Of a DNA stretch of 64,000 nucleotides, positions 37,661-48,804 are shown in pieces. Source of the stretch: Drosophila persimilis (lineage: Eukaryota; Arthropoda; Insecta; Diptera; Drosophilidae). Both the position numbers and the translations under genes were made by a program. Within the stretch, counting starts at the first letter, position 1. Each line of letters begins with the position of its first letter. The stretch is taken from the NCBI RefSeq assembly GCF_003286085.1, contig NW_020825288.1, positions 6,572,001 to 6,636,000 on the forward strand. Reading direction: 5' to 3'. The notes under the pieces are model-generated. The model did not search any database, was not told where the DNA came from, and saw only the letters and a list, made by a program, of their open reading frames with translations.

Positions 37661-37945
37661 TAACAGAGGGCAAACAGTGGGCTAACAGTGGGAAAACAAT
37701 GGGCTAACAGTGGTCGAACAGTGGGCTAACAGTGGGCAAACAGTGGGCTAACAGTGGGCTAGCAGTAGGAAAACAGTCGGCAAACAGTGGGCTAACAGTG
37801 GGCTAACAGTGGGCTAGCAGTAGGAAAACAGTCGGCAAACAGTGGGCTAACAATGGGCTAACAGTGGGCTAACAGTGGTATAACAGTGGGTTAACAGTGG
37901 GAAAGCAGTAGGCAAACAGTGGCGTAACAGTGGTCTAACAGTGTG
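37661..37945 (+). repeat. 11-bp tandem array, CAGTGGGCTAA units
   Basis: About 26 nearly in-register 11-mers (variants CAGTGGGCAAA, CAGTAGGAAAA, CAGTCGGCAAA). A four-unit higher-order block is duplicated (about 37748-37793 and 37799-37848). It contains the TAACAG core of the window-wide family. Confidence 0.9.
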
Positions 37946-38520
37946 GGCTCTTACCTTCCACCCAGCGCTCACCGTTTCGTGGCTCGTGAGCTGGGCTTCA
38001 GTTACGATCCACAGCCGCTACAAGCTGCCGCGGAAATACATGAAGACCATATATGTATGTTACAAATTGAAACCCCTACACCCTGCACCATATTCCCATA
38101 AATCGCTCTTGATCCGCCGCCCCACAATCACCCTCTGAACCCTAGAAGCATTTGTTCAATACGAATTCGAAATAATTTCTTTACTGTAAAACATTGTTTC
38201 AATGATAATTAATTTCTTAGAAATATTGGTCTAAGATTGTAATACTTTTTCAAAAATATTCATAATTTTTTGTAATAGCGAAGAGGGAAAGTATTTTTTC
38301 AATGATAAATAATTTCTAAAAAATATTGGTATTTTTTAAATATTCATAATTGTTTGCAGGAGGGAAGATGAAGAACAAAGAATGCAAGAAGTCGGTGTGG
38401 AATGTGTATTCCAATGCATATGTATGTATACTGCGTACGTGTAAGATTCACAGCCGTTTACTTTGGGAGATGGATCGTAATTGCTTATGTATGTGTGTAT
38501 GGTTCTAGATTACAAGCTGA

Positions 38521-38880
38521 AGGCCGCTAGAGGGCCGAGTGGATCTTAAGAGGCCGCTCATGAGCCGAGTGGATCTTGAGAGGCCGCTCGCGAGCTGGGT
38601 GGATCTTAAGAGCGAGCGTGACAGCGTTCCCAGAGCGCTTTCAGAGAGCGGTAACAGAGCGCTGTCAGAAAACGATAACAGAGCGCTATACCAGGCTGTT
38701 AAATGAGAGCTAAAAGCTAACAGTCTGCTGTAGCTGCGACCCTCCAAACGGAAACGATAACAGTCTGTTCAGCTGCAATGTTAGCTGTGCTGTTCCTCTG
38801 TTAACAGCGCTGTTGCTCTGTTACAGCTGCGCTCCCGGCAGTTACAGAACTGAAAAATGTTACACCGACCATCTATTAAC
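38521..38880. repeat. Composite array: 30-bp GGCCGCT...GTGGATCTTAAGA units, then TAACAG/CTGTTA-rich sequence
   Basis: Three 30-bp units (38521-38611) are followed by degenerate GAGCGCT(G/A)T, GATAACAG and GCTGTTA modules to about 38880. The modules resemble those at 4.6-5.2 kb and 58.6-59.4 kb. Confidence 0.78.
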
Positions 38881-39839
38881 AGTAACGGTATCTCATGCTC
38901 TCTCCCTTTGTTCAGGCTCATCAGGAATATCTACAAATGATAGTCATTCCCCTTGGTCACGGCCCCCCATGGGCAACCGGTATAATTAGAAGCCTCTTCT
39001 TTTGCCCAAAAATGATTACGATTAGTATTTATGGAGTGTGCACAGGCAAAATGAAACCGCAAAAACGAGCGGAAGCCCAACTAAAAATCAAATTAAATAA
39101 TCATATGCTAGTACGTGCGGGGAATCAATGGCGGGGAATGGCCAGGCCTGGGACCGGGGCTGGGCCTGCCAGTGGGACTTTTGACTGATAAATGCACATA
39201 AATTCATAATTGCAGGACACACAATGACCGCTTCGTTAAGAATTTTGTGACCATGTGACCGCTACGAACGGGAGGGGGGAGGAGGGGAGAGGGGGGAGGG
39301 GAGGGACCGCAACTGCAACGGGATTTTGAAACGTGTACGTGTACGACGCAGTCGGAACTAACGAAAAGCCGCAAAACGCAATGAACATGCGTCCGGTCAG
39401 ATTGCTGACCGCGACGACTCTCTGCTGATGAGAACAGAAGAGTGGCCAACCCCCTCCCCCTCCCCCCCACGACCACCAGTGGTGTGTTAGTAGTAGATAA
39501 TAGGGATGTGTGTGTGTGTGTGCGTGTGTGTGTGTATTTCTTTCAAATAATGAATCGTTTGCAATGTTTTTGCTCTGTCAAACTGTCACACAAAAACAAA
39601 AAAAACCTTAAAGCTACAATGCCAGTGGACTGCATGTGGATGGAACATGTATAACGGTAAACCGGAAACAGAAGAACAAGTGAAAGGGAACAGGGGAAAC
39701 GGAACGGAACGGACTGGACTGGACTGGACTAGGGACCTGCGGCTGTTTACAATTAATTTGTCACGCACTCGCCACGTGTCAGGAGGGCACAAAAACACTT
39801 TTCCCCCATTAAATCTCTCTCCATCTCGCACTAACACCC
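38881..39839. other. Intergenic DNA, no gene recognised
   Basis: Contains GGGAGGGGGGAGGAGGGGAG from about 39270, (TG)n at 39508-39533, and short GGAACGGAACGGACTGGACT repeats near 39697-39731. Confidence 0.5.
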
Positions 39840-40800
39840 GGTGAAAAAAAAGCTCTGAGAATCGAACAGTTACAATTATATGTGAAAAATTACAACCAAT
39901 AGATTGTGGAAATAGTAAAAGGAAAGTGTCAAGTGTAAACGAATTTTTAAATTAAATAGATACATATTAATATATATTTTTATAACAAAATGCAACAGCA
40001 ATTAGGAGCCACGCCGCCATTTTCTGATGGATTAGGGTCTTTATTAAAGACTTTTTAAAGACTCATAAAAAAATGTTTATGAATTATGGTTTTTTTTATG
40101 GAAAGAGAAAAAATTCTTGGTTTTTAATGGTTTTGTATTTTCGTCTTTTTTTAAAGTTTTTTTTTACATAACTTTTTTTTGTAACTGAAAAAAGCTTTCA
40201 TCCAATAAGCTATCTCTTTGCACCTACAGCTTATCATTACGAAAATATGAGGCTTTAAAAATCTAAATTTTAAATTTAATTGGAAAATTTTTAAAAAAAA
40301 TTTAATTTTATAATCTGAAGAAAAGCCGAACAAATTTGTTGTTCTATTTGTAAATTTATTATTTTATAAACATTTTTATGTTAATCAACCAAAAGTTGTA
40401 TTTGATACTCTTTTTTTAAGAAAGTTTTTTTTGTGTTTTATATTTTTTTTTTAATTTGTAATAAAATAAATATTTTCTACTTTTTTTTTGTTTACATTCT
40501 ATTTTTTAAACTCAAGAATAGTCAAAAATATTATTTGTTGTGTGGTTTATATTTTACTTGTAAATTAATAATTTAAATTTACCAAAATTTGTATTTAAAA
40601 AATTATTTTATAAATTTTTTTAAGAAAAGTTGGAAAAAATGTATTTTTTTTGTGTGTTTATATCTTATTTGTAAATTTGTAATAAAAACATAATTTTATA
40701 CTTTTTTTATTTGATTTTATAAACTCAAGAAAAGTCCAAAAAAATTATTAGTGTAAATTTAAAAAAAAATAATTTATTTAAGAAGTTTTTTCTTTTTTAT
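39840..40800. repeat. AT-rich block with degenerate tandem repeats of about 110 bp
   Basis: CTCAAGAA(T/A)AGTC, then TTTATATTTTACTTGTAAATT-like strings, recur at about 40312, 40510, 40618 and 40727 with strong divergence. No coding signal. Confidence 0.5.
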
Positions 40801-43800
40801 GTGCATTATCCCATTTGTGGAAAAGACTACCTAAATGACTTGTGGTCCAGCAATTGCCAATTTCTAACCAATAATAACAATATTAATGTTATTTTTAACT
40901 ATTCCATTCTTCTCCGATTGATTCGTGCCACTGGCCAAAAGGTGGCTCTGCCTCGGCGGCCAACAGAATCGTCCAGTCAGAATGCGCTCAAGTCACCGCC
41001 AGGTTTCGGTTTCAACTTCGTTTTCGTGTTTTTTGGTGGACACCAAATGACTTTATAATTTAGGAAATGACTCCACACTTTTGCGGCAGCGACAGCGGCG
41101 GGGGGGAGGGGGTAGAGGGGGCGGCAGCAGAGATAAACATTAAAAATTAATCAGCACTTTTACCTCCAAAAACTTTGATAATTGCCGGGCAGCAACGGGC
41201 TGGCATTAACTGGTTGAGATCTGTGGGGGGGAGGGGAGGGGGTAGAGGGGGAGGGGGTGCAGGGGTGGCCCGCTTGAAAAATGACAGTCCCGGCCAGCCA
41301 TCAGTTAGCGCCCAGGAAACGCAAAACTTTTTGAACCCTTTTTTGGTGTTTTTTTTTGTTGGTGCGGCATAAAAATTTGCGACTCAGGTGGCAAGTTGTT
41401 ATTTTTGATGTGGACTCAAAGGGAGTCCTTAAGAAAACAGTTGACGCCCTGCTTAATTGCCGAATGGCCAAAAGCACTTTCAAGAGCAGCGTGGAACGTG
41501 GCGTATGAGTGATATTCCATGTCTGAGAAAAGGTTGGAGGACCCTCTTTTACGATAACCATAAACTATTTACACACAACTTTAATAATCTGGTGCGTGCA
41601 GGCAGCAAGCAAAATGTTGCCAAGTATTTTATCCACTCCACTCGAAAGGATTTATGCGGCCAGGATCGTCTGCGGGGGGAGGATACGATGTATGTGGGTC
41701 TTGTTTGTCCTGCCTGAACGAAAGTTTGGTAACACAAACAACTGCTCGGGCGTATAATTGCCATTAAAGTGCGCTTAAAACGAGCTGAGAGACCCCTCCA
41801 AGGCGGGCTCTGGCCTCCTGCATAAGTATCAATATTTTACAACCTGCCTCCCCACCCCCCCAACTCCCGCTTCCGCCCCCGCCCCTGCGTTTGGGTGGCA
41901 ATTAAGTGTTGCAACTTTTGGTCGCTCCAAAGCCGTTGGGATGGCCAAGTGCTCATCAAAAATGTCTCTAATTGAAGTCCACTGACGTGTGCTTGAATAT
42001 CAGGCCCCAGCCTCTCTCTCTTTCTCTCTCTCCGAGACTTTTGATTGACAGCTTTTGCTGGGGAAAATGCAGGGATATGATTACCTTTGGCTAGATGCCT
42101 GGAATGTCATCAGAGAGACACACAATGCTCGGGAGAGAAACAGCCCCAGAGACAGCTTCAGTTGACAGAGCATTCAGTTGAGAAATGAAACTAAATATTG
42201 CCGTTGAAATGGCAGGCAGCATCCCAGCAGCGTCATCGGATCATATTTCAAGTCCAAAACTGTGAACAGACGGATAAGTTGCAGTTGCCAGGGGCATGCC
42301 CCTTCCTAAAGCACATAATGAGCGAAAATCAACAGGAAATCAAGAGCAACAAAGGCTACAATCGAGTGGCTCGACCATGGGATACCCGGTGTGTTTCGGT
42401 CTCCAGAATTCAGTAAAAAAAATACACTCAGAATCATAGGGGATGCTCTTTTAGCCAGAATTCAGCAGAGGGGGGCCAGAAAACCCTCTCAAACCATAAT
42501 CATTCACATGGCATGTATGTGGTTTTTATTAAAAATTCTCTTTTAAAGCACTTATGCCACCGAAACCCGATCTAAGTGATGAAATTGATGACTATGCCAG
42601 GTGTGGAGAGCGGAGATCTGTAATTACTAGCCAGAAACACTCAACCAATATACGAGTAGGCCCAAAATACATGTCTCCATCCAGTAACCCTGTAACGAAG
42701 CCTCCTTTCCTTGGGTCTAGCGATAATAATGCAATACCAAATTGTATATAAATCTAGCCCTTTAAGAACAACACTTAAAAAATGTCTAGACCTTTCTTTA
42801 AAGCTCTAAACAAAATTATGCCCCTGACTGCTTGAAAGTTTCACATGATTGAGGTCAAGAACTAGTCGTATACTCTTTCTTTTTGGTTATGAAAACAATA
42901 ACCAAATGTGCCGGCCAAAAAAGAGGGAGGGAGAGACAGGGGGTGCCGTTGACATGCTGACAGCACATTATTTACCCGGCATCCCCAGACAAGGCAAAAA
43001 TTATAAACTCTGTGGCAATATGGCGGCCGTGCGATGAGCTGGAAACTCCTGGGCAAAATATAGCACAAAATCCTGCCTCATATATCCGTTTTTAATAAAT
43101 TAGTTTTGCAATTTTGACACGCCCCGGGCCGAATCGAGTCGAGTCGAGAGCGCCAGAGTGCCAGAGTGCTGGCCAAAGTGGCAGCAACATAAGAAAGCGG
43201 CAGCAGCATTCACCTTCACACAAGCTTCTTCGAGTGCCATAAAAGCCAACTGCAGAGTGCAAGTACATAAGGCTTCTTCGCATGTATCGCATAGATACAG
43301 ATACAGATACAGATACGGATACGGATACATACGGTTGCACTTCCGTTGCGCAACGCCCACAGCAGTCGTCCATCCCACTCGCTCATCCATTATTGGCCCA
43401 GGCAGGCCCGTTGTGGGTGATTCCTATGAAATGGCAGACAATTTTAAGCGATACTGAATGCAAAATTTAACACTAATCCACTTTCTTACATTCTCCTAAT
43501 ATTATGCTCAGTGTATTGTTCCCCCTTTCTTTGTCCTCTTCAGCATTCACCGTTTTGTTTGTCCACTGCCTGTCTCATTGCTGTGCATGTTTATTCTTGT
43601 CCACTTGCATGGTAGGTGTCAAAGAGAGAGACAACGCCTTGCTTAGAGAGGATCAAAAGTGACAATCAGAAGAGAGCGCGCGTTGAGCGTGGGTGTGGGT
43701 AAGAAAGAGCCAGCATTGCTCATAATTGCGTTGCACAAAATTAGTTTTTTCGAGGCTCGGTTGGGCATTTAAAGGCGTGCATATAAAACCAACTGTAAAC

Positions 43801-45059
43801 CGACTATGGAAAATAGCTTTTGCATCTCTAGATGATCTACCAATAACCCAGCTTAGAACATCCTTTATGGCCAATCAAGGCTTAAACCTACTGCCAAAAA
43901 GCCAAAAACCTAAGCCTGTGATGCTGTGGCAATTTCCCAAAAAAAAATTCGCGTACAACAATGGCAAATTGGTAACTGCAGATGGCCGAATGCCGAAAGC
44001 CAGTCCATGTGCAGATAAGGAAACACAGACGATGTGTAAATCATTTGAGCAAAACGTAGACATAATCTCGGCGTACGAGGGGCCATTGCGGGCCTCTGCA
44101 CACGTGCCACAAGGCTTTTATTGTCTGTCTGTCTGAGAGTCCTCTCTGCCTGTGAGTCCTCCCTTTTGTCCCTCTCCGCCTGTGAGTCCTCCCCCTCTGC
44201 CCGGGAGTACTTCTTTTGTCCCTCCCTAAGCAAAGACCCTAAAAAATTCATAACATGTAGCGCCGCATATCCACGAAAATCCACACCCGAAGACGCCAGC
44301 GACAATGTGTTTGTGTGTTTGTGTGAGTGCGCCCATCATCAGCCATCAGCCACTGAGCCACCGCCATATCGCTGAGTGGCCGCCTTACGTGGCAATGCCA
44401 TCGAGTGGGAGTGGGCGGGGGAGGAAATAAAAGTATCATTGCTTTTAGAGAGAGTCCTTTTCGATGGGCTCCTCGACCACAATAAAAAATTCGTATACCC
44501 ATTATATATTTTTGCTGTCTGGAGAGCCCCCTCAAGGGGCAAGAGCAATCAATAAAAAAAAACTTGCTTAAACGAAATAAAATTAAATCTTTTTAATATG
44601 CAAAAGTGAATTGTTTTGTGGGCGACACAAAGCCAAAGAGTTGTTCGGTGCATCATAAACACTTCACAAAAAACAAACCACAAAAAAAAATCATTTTTTA
44701 GCTAAACTTTTGCAAAAATATTTATATAAATAGCTAAAGTGAACCCGACATAACTTTCCGGGAATTATAAATATATTGCGTCTACAATTCGGAGAGAGAG
44801 AGAGCTGGAAAACTTTCATTATGCAAAAGTTTTTTAATAAAAGTGCAAACACAGTGGCAGCTGCCCTTCGAACCCCACCACCCCACCCCCCCGCACCACA
44901 CACGCCACATATGGGCAGGGCAGGACCGTTCGTTTATTAAAAGCAACAGTTTTTTGTTTTCTACGAGTACTCCTTGAATGTCTGTCGAATGAGAAATCAG
45001 CTGCTTTTATTAATAAAGCAAACATTTCCCACAATTACTCCTAGAAGTGGCGAAAATTT
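40801..45059. other. Intergenic DNA between the two VPV genes
   Basis: Contains G-rich tracts (41100-41120, 41224-41262), ACAGAT/ACGGAT hexamers at 43297-43328 and CT-rich TGAGTCCTC repeats at 44145-44220. A 136-codon frame at 43726-44136 begins at TTG and has no recognisable domain, so I do not call it. Confidence 0.45.
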
Positions 45060-45830
45060 CCCATAAAAGGTAAAACGAAAAATCCACTTTTTCAGATAGC
45101 CAAGTTTTTAAATGAATTACAATTATTTTTATGGTTAGTGTTTTTTTTTAAAGTAATTTATGGTAAAGTTAATTTTTTTAAAATAATTTGTGCAGATTTC
45201 AAGTGCTAGGGGCAACCACGCCTAGTTTTAAACCATTCTGAAAAGCTAATGAATGCCGTTATTAATTAGCTTTAAAAAAGTATAGCTTAAGTTTATCGTT
45301 TCGGATTTATTCTAGTTTCCAAATCAAATTTTATCATATTTTAAGGTATTTTTTAACAAAATTTTGATTTTAAAAACTCAGAAAAATTCCAATTAAATTA
45401 AATGCTTGGTTTTGCGTATTCTATAGGTATAGAAACAATAGTTAGTAGTCGTTTAAGGTATCGTTTATAAAGATCTATGGATCAGCTTATTTATAATTGT
45501 ACATATTTATTGACCAGAATCAACACAGGGCTTATGAGATTATTTGATCCTACCCCTTTCAGATCTGACTCTTCACATCAGAATATTTTTTTACGATTCT
45601 GGGAAAAAGGCTATATCTTTGTAATTTTGATATAATTTTGAAATTTACTTATTCTTAAAGATTTTCAGGACACCCAAAATTAATTCATTTCGGTCTAAAT
45701 CTGAGCTAAACAGCATTAAACAGCATAATATTTTATAATTCTGCAAGTGCTCAAGAAACTATAAATCGCCTTGCGGAACAATGTAGGAAATATAATTAAA
45801 CAATAAAATCTACAATCGATAGAAATCGGT
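45060..45830. other. AT-rich intergenic block
   Basis: Low-complexity A/T-rich sequence, less extreme than the other blocks; no coding signal. Confidence 0.55.
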
Positions 45831-47808
45831 CTTGTAAAAAGGCACCGCAAAACGGTCTGAAAGGGCCTACATATCTTATTAAACCATCATTGCCCTGAAT
45901 TTTCAAACCCCTTGCCAAAATTTTCACCCATTTTGGGGCGGGTGGCAAACAAATGCAAATAATTACATCCCCTACTTAGAGGATGTTCGGTTGTGTCATT
46001 GTCATTGTCAGCGTCGTTGTTGTCTGCCAGCCTCAAATTAAAATTAATTAATTTTGTGGCAAACTTTGCCAGAAACTAGAAATTCTGGCCCACACATTTT
46101 CACATAATCATTGCCATTTCTCGCACACAAAAATCTGCAGTTCATTAAATATTATATGGCATATGTTTATGTCAAAACCGAGCCAGAGAATTGGGCCCAA
46201 TAAAGTGGGTAAATGAAAATCATAAAAATAATAACTAAAATGTTTAATTTTACATAAAAAGTATATGAAACATCTGCTCAAAGGCCACCGGAAGTGGAGT
46301 TGCCACCAATATTACGTATACGCATGCACAGGGGAGACGGCAAATACTTTTTTTTTTGTATGCAAAATAAAGTACTTGAAAAGTCACTTAAAGTGTGTCG
46401 TCGGTTGCCCCCACTCTCTCTCGCTCTCTCTCATAAAAAGCGTAAAAAATGTTAAATGATAAATAAAATTTACAACCGCAACAACAAAGACGACAACGGA
46501 GCTGCCGCGGAGCCATATGTGTGGCAAGCAAAGAGAGAAGTTTTCCTCGAGCGAGCGAGCGACATAATAAAATGCAATTTAGACATCAAAAATACACAGT
46601 AAATGGAGCAAGAGTAGCGGAGGCAACTCGAAAGTGGCAGGCAGCAGGCAGCAGGCACCAGCTCGAAGCGGAGGAGCCACAGACAGAGCCGCGTGACTGA
46701 CAGGCGAAAGGACCACACATCCGCGCGAGCAAACAGTGTCGTGCCACATAGGGACAAAGGACAAGCCAGTCAGCCAGGGGGGGGCAGGGGTAGGGGTAGG
46801 GGCAGGGGAGTCTGTGCGTGGCAGAGTCAAGAAGGATTGCTGGCAAGCAACAAATTTACTGTATACGATATGTTACTGGTTGCTCTTCTTGGGGCAGCCA
46901 CAAATATAACTGGTTTCGTAGGGTAGGCTTTGGTTGAAATTCCCACTAGATCTTTATAAGGGGAACCCATTTAGTTCTCTTCTCTGTTCTCCAAGAAATA
47001 CCATCTGGAAATCAGTGCAGTACATGCCAGCACGTAGCGGAACAACAAAGGTGTGCACTTAATTTAATTAGACCTGGAAGGTCCTCCTCTCTCTCCTGGC
47101 CCCTTAGAAAGCGTCCGAACTGTCGATGTAATGGCCTGGAAATGGCATTTGGCAGAGAGAGAGAGAGAGAGAGACCGGAAGAGCCTTTTGTGAAGATGAA
47201 TTTCATTTCATTTAACACAAATTTCATTGTGTTTTGTGCGCTTAAAGTGAAATTAAATAAATGTGCTTGGCAAAAGGGTTGGAGTTGGGAGTCGCCGGAG
47301 TTGGCGGTTCATGTCCATGATAAATGCACCGTAAAATCACTGCTAAACAAGTATGGGCTTTATGATGGGCGTTTCGGCTGTCAGATACCCGTTAGTCGGT
47401 TATTGTCCAATACAAAGTTTTTTATTCACTCGAGAAAGAGCTGGAAAGTGAGCATTTCGAGTGCACTTTTGGGAGCTACAACTTGGAAAGAGCTTGAAAG
47501 TTCTTTCTTCGGGCTGTATTTTGATTTTTGATGAATTTCTTTGGATCTGTATATTATAGAGCTCGCAAATAACACCCAATATTTTCAGGGTGTTCAGTGG
47601 ACGAAAAAAGGAACATTCGATTCTGTTTTTGTTCAAAATACTCTGCTTCACAATTTTATCTATTCTGCGTCGCTTGTTCTTTTTGTCTGTCTTTCTTGAT
47701 ATTGACGGAATTGACGTTTTAAAATTAGAGATTTTTTTTATGATTTTCTTGTATTTTTATTAAATTTTAATCCATTGATCGGGAGTGTATTTGTTTTTGT
47801 TTTTGGCA
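45831..47808. other. Intergenic DNA, no gene recognised
   Basis: 46777-46808 is a regular G-quadruplex-type tract (GGGG runs with CA/TA two-base loops). (CT)n and (GA)n runs lie at 46414-46432 and 47155-47174. No exon is recognised. Confidence 0.5.
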
Positions 47809-47900
47809 CCCACTTTCGTCGATCACTGGCTGCCAAAGGGGCTTGCTTGGGCTTGAGAGATAAGCTCTGCAAATAAAACGAACGACTTCTTTTCTCTCGT
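47809..47900 (+). repeat. Repeat family R1, partial left-end copy
   Basis: The sequence CGTCGATCACTGGCTGCCAA, then GAGATAAGCTCTGCAAA, resembles the left end of the full copy that begins about 150 bp downstream (CTGTCGATCGGAGGCTGCCA, then GAGATAAGCATTGTAAA). This gives a tandem partial duplication. Confidence 0.6.
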
Positions 47901-47957
47901 TCTTCCCCAAGCACCATACAACGCAAACATCAGCATAGCGGTGTCAGCTTTTTTTCC

Positions 47958-48340
47958 ATTTTGCATCCCTTTTTCGCAGACACTTCTGTCGATCGGAGGC
48001 TGCCAAAGGTGTTTTTCTTTTGCTTTTTCTTACGAGATAAGCATTGTAAAGTGAGCGGTGCTTTTTCTGCCGCTCTCTCTCACAATGCACCGAAATGAGC
48101 CGCTTATTGTGTGAGACAGACGTGTTCAATCGTGCCCTACCGAAGGCAAGAAACAGAGCACACGAAGTGCAGGTAGAAAAGGTGTTCGGGTCTGTGGGCG
48201 ATAGGAGCTCGGCTGTGCTTGGTTTCGTTCTCGATCTCGTTCGCAGATCACAAAAAAAACAACATTTATTTGCGTTTATTTGCTAGCTCTGCTGCTGCTG
48301 CTGCTGGCATCATAGAAGAGATCGGGCGTGCTTGGTTTTC
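47958..48340 (+). repeat. Dispersed repeat family R1, copy 2
   Basis: A near-identical, same-strand counterpart of 15283-15655, including CAGGTAG at 48170-48176. It lies about 470 bp downstream of the 3' end of VPV gene B. It lacks the 5-bp GCTCG of copy 1 and has a (CTG)n expansion at about 48287-48306. Confidence 0.85.
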
Positions 48341-48529
48341 TGCCGTGTATTTTTTCGCTTTGTATACGAGGCTCGCATAGCTACCTATTTATCTGCCTTT
48401 TACATGCTCTTGAATCAACACAAGGCACCCCTTGTACAGGGTATCCTTAGCATAAAAAAAGAGACCTTCCCCCGCGCCCGTCTCCTGCTTCGTGTGTATT
48501 TCTGTTTCTGTTTCGTTTCGTGTTTGTAT

Positions 48530-48535
48530 TTTAAT
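48530..48535 (-). terminator. Weak candidate poly(A) signal (ATTAAA) of VPV gene B
   Basis: The minus-strand ATTAAA about 270 nt past the stop is the first common variant signal I find. No canonical AATAAA lies nearer on that strand, so the 3' end is uncertain. Confidence 0.25.
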
Positions 48536-48804
48536 GCAAATTGTTGTAATGTTAAATGAGTCACAAAATTGTTGTACAACGCATCACCGAGGATTAAATG
48601 AATTTTAAAACTCAAAACGGCATTGAAAATGGAAAACGAATTGCAGTGCTCTGCTCTGCTGAAAGCTGCATAACGACGTTCGCTTCGCTTTGGTTGCTTG
48701 CCGAGGCAGGGGGGCGACGAGTGGGGGGGCTGCATAATGTGCTTATAATTATAACAAAATAAACGTGTGCGCTGAATACAAAATGAGAGAGAGAGAGAGA
48801 GACT

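Noticed and set aside
37661-37945. CRISPR-like direct repeats
   Set aside because: Units are 11 bp without unique spacers; this is a eukaryotic minisatellite.
43726-44136. 136-codon plus-strand frame
   Set aside because: It starts at TTG, has no recognisable domain or signal peptide, no clear promoter, and lies in otherwise non-coding DNA. It is kept only as a frame to test for conservation.
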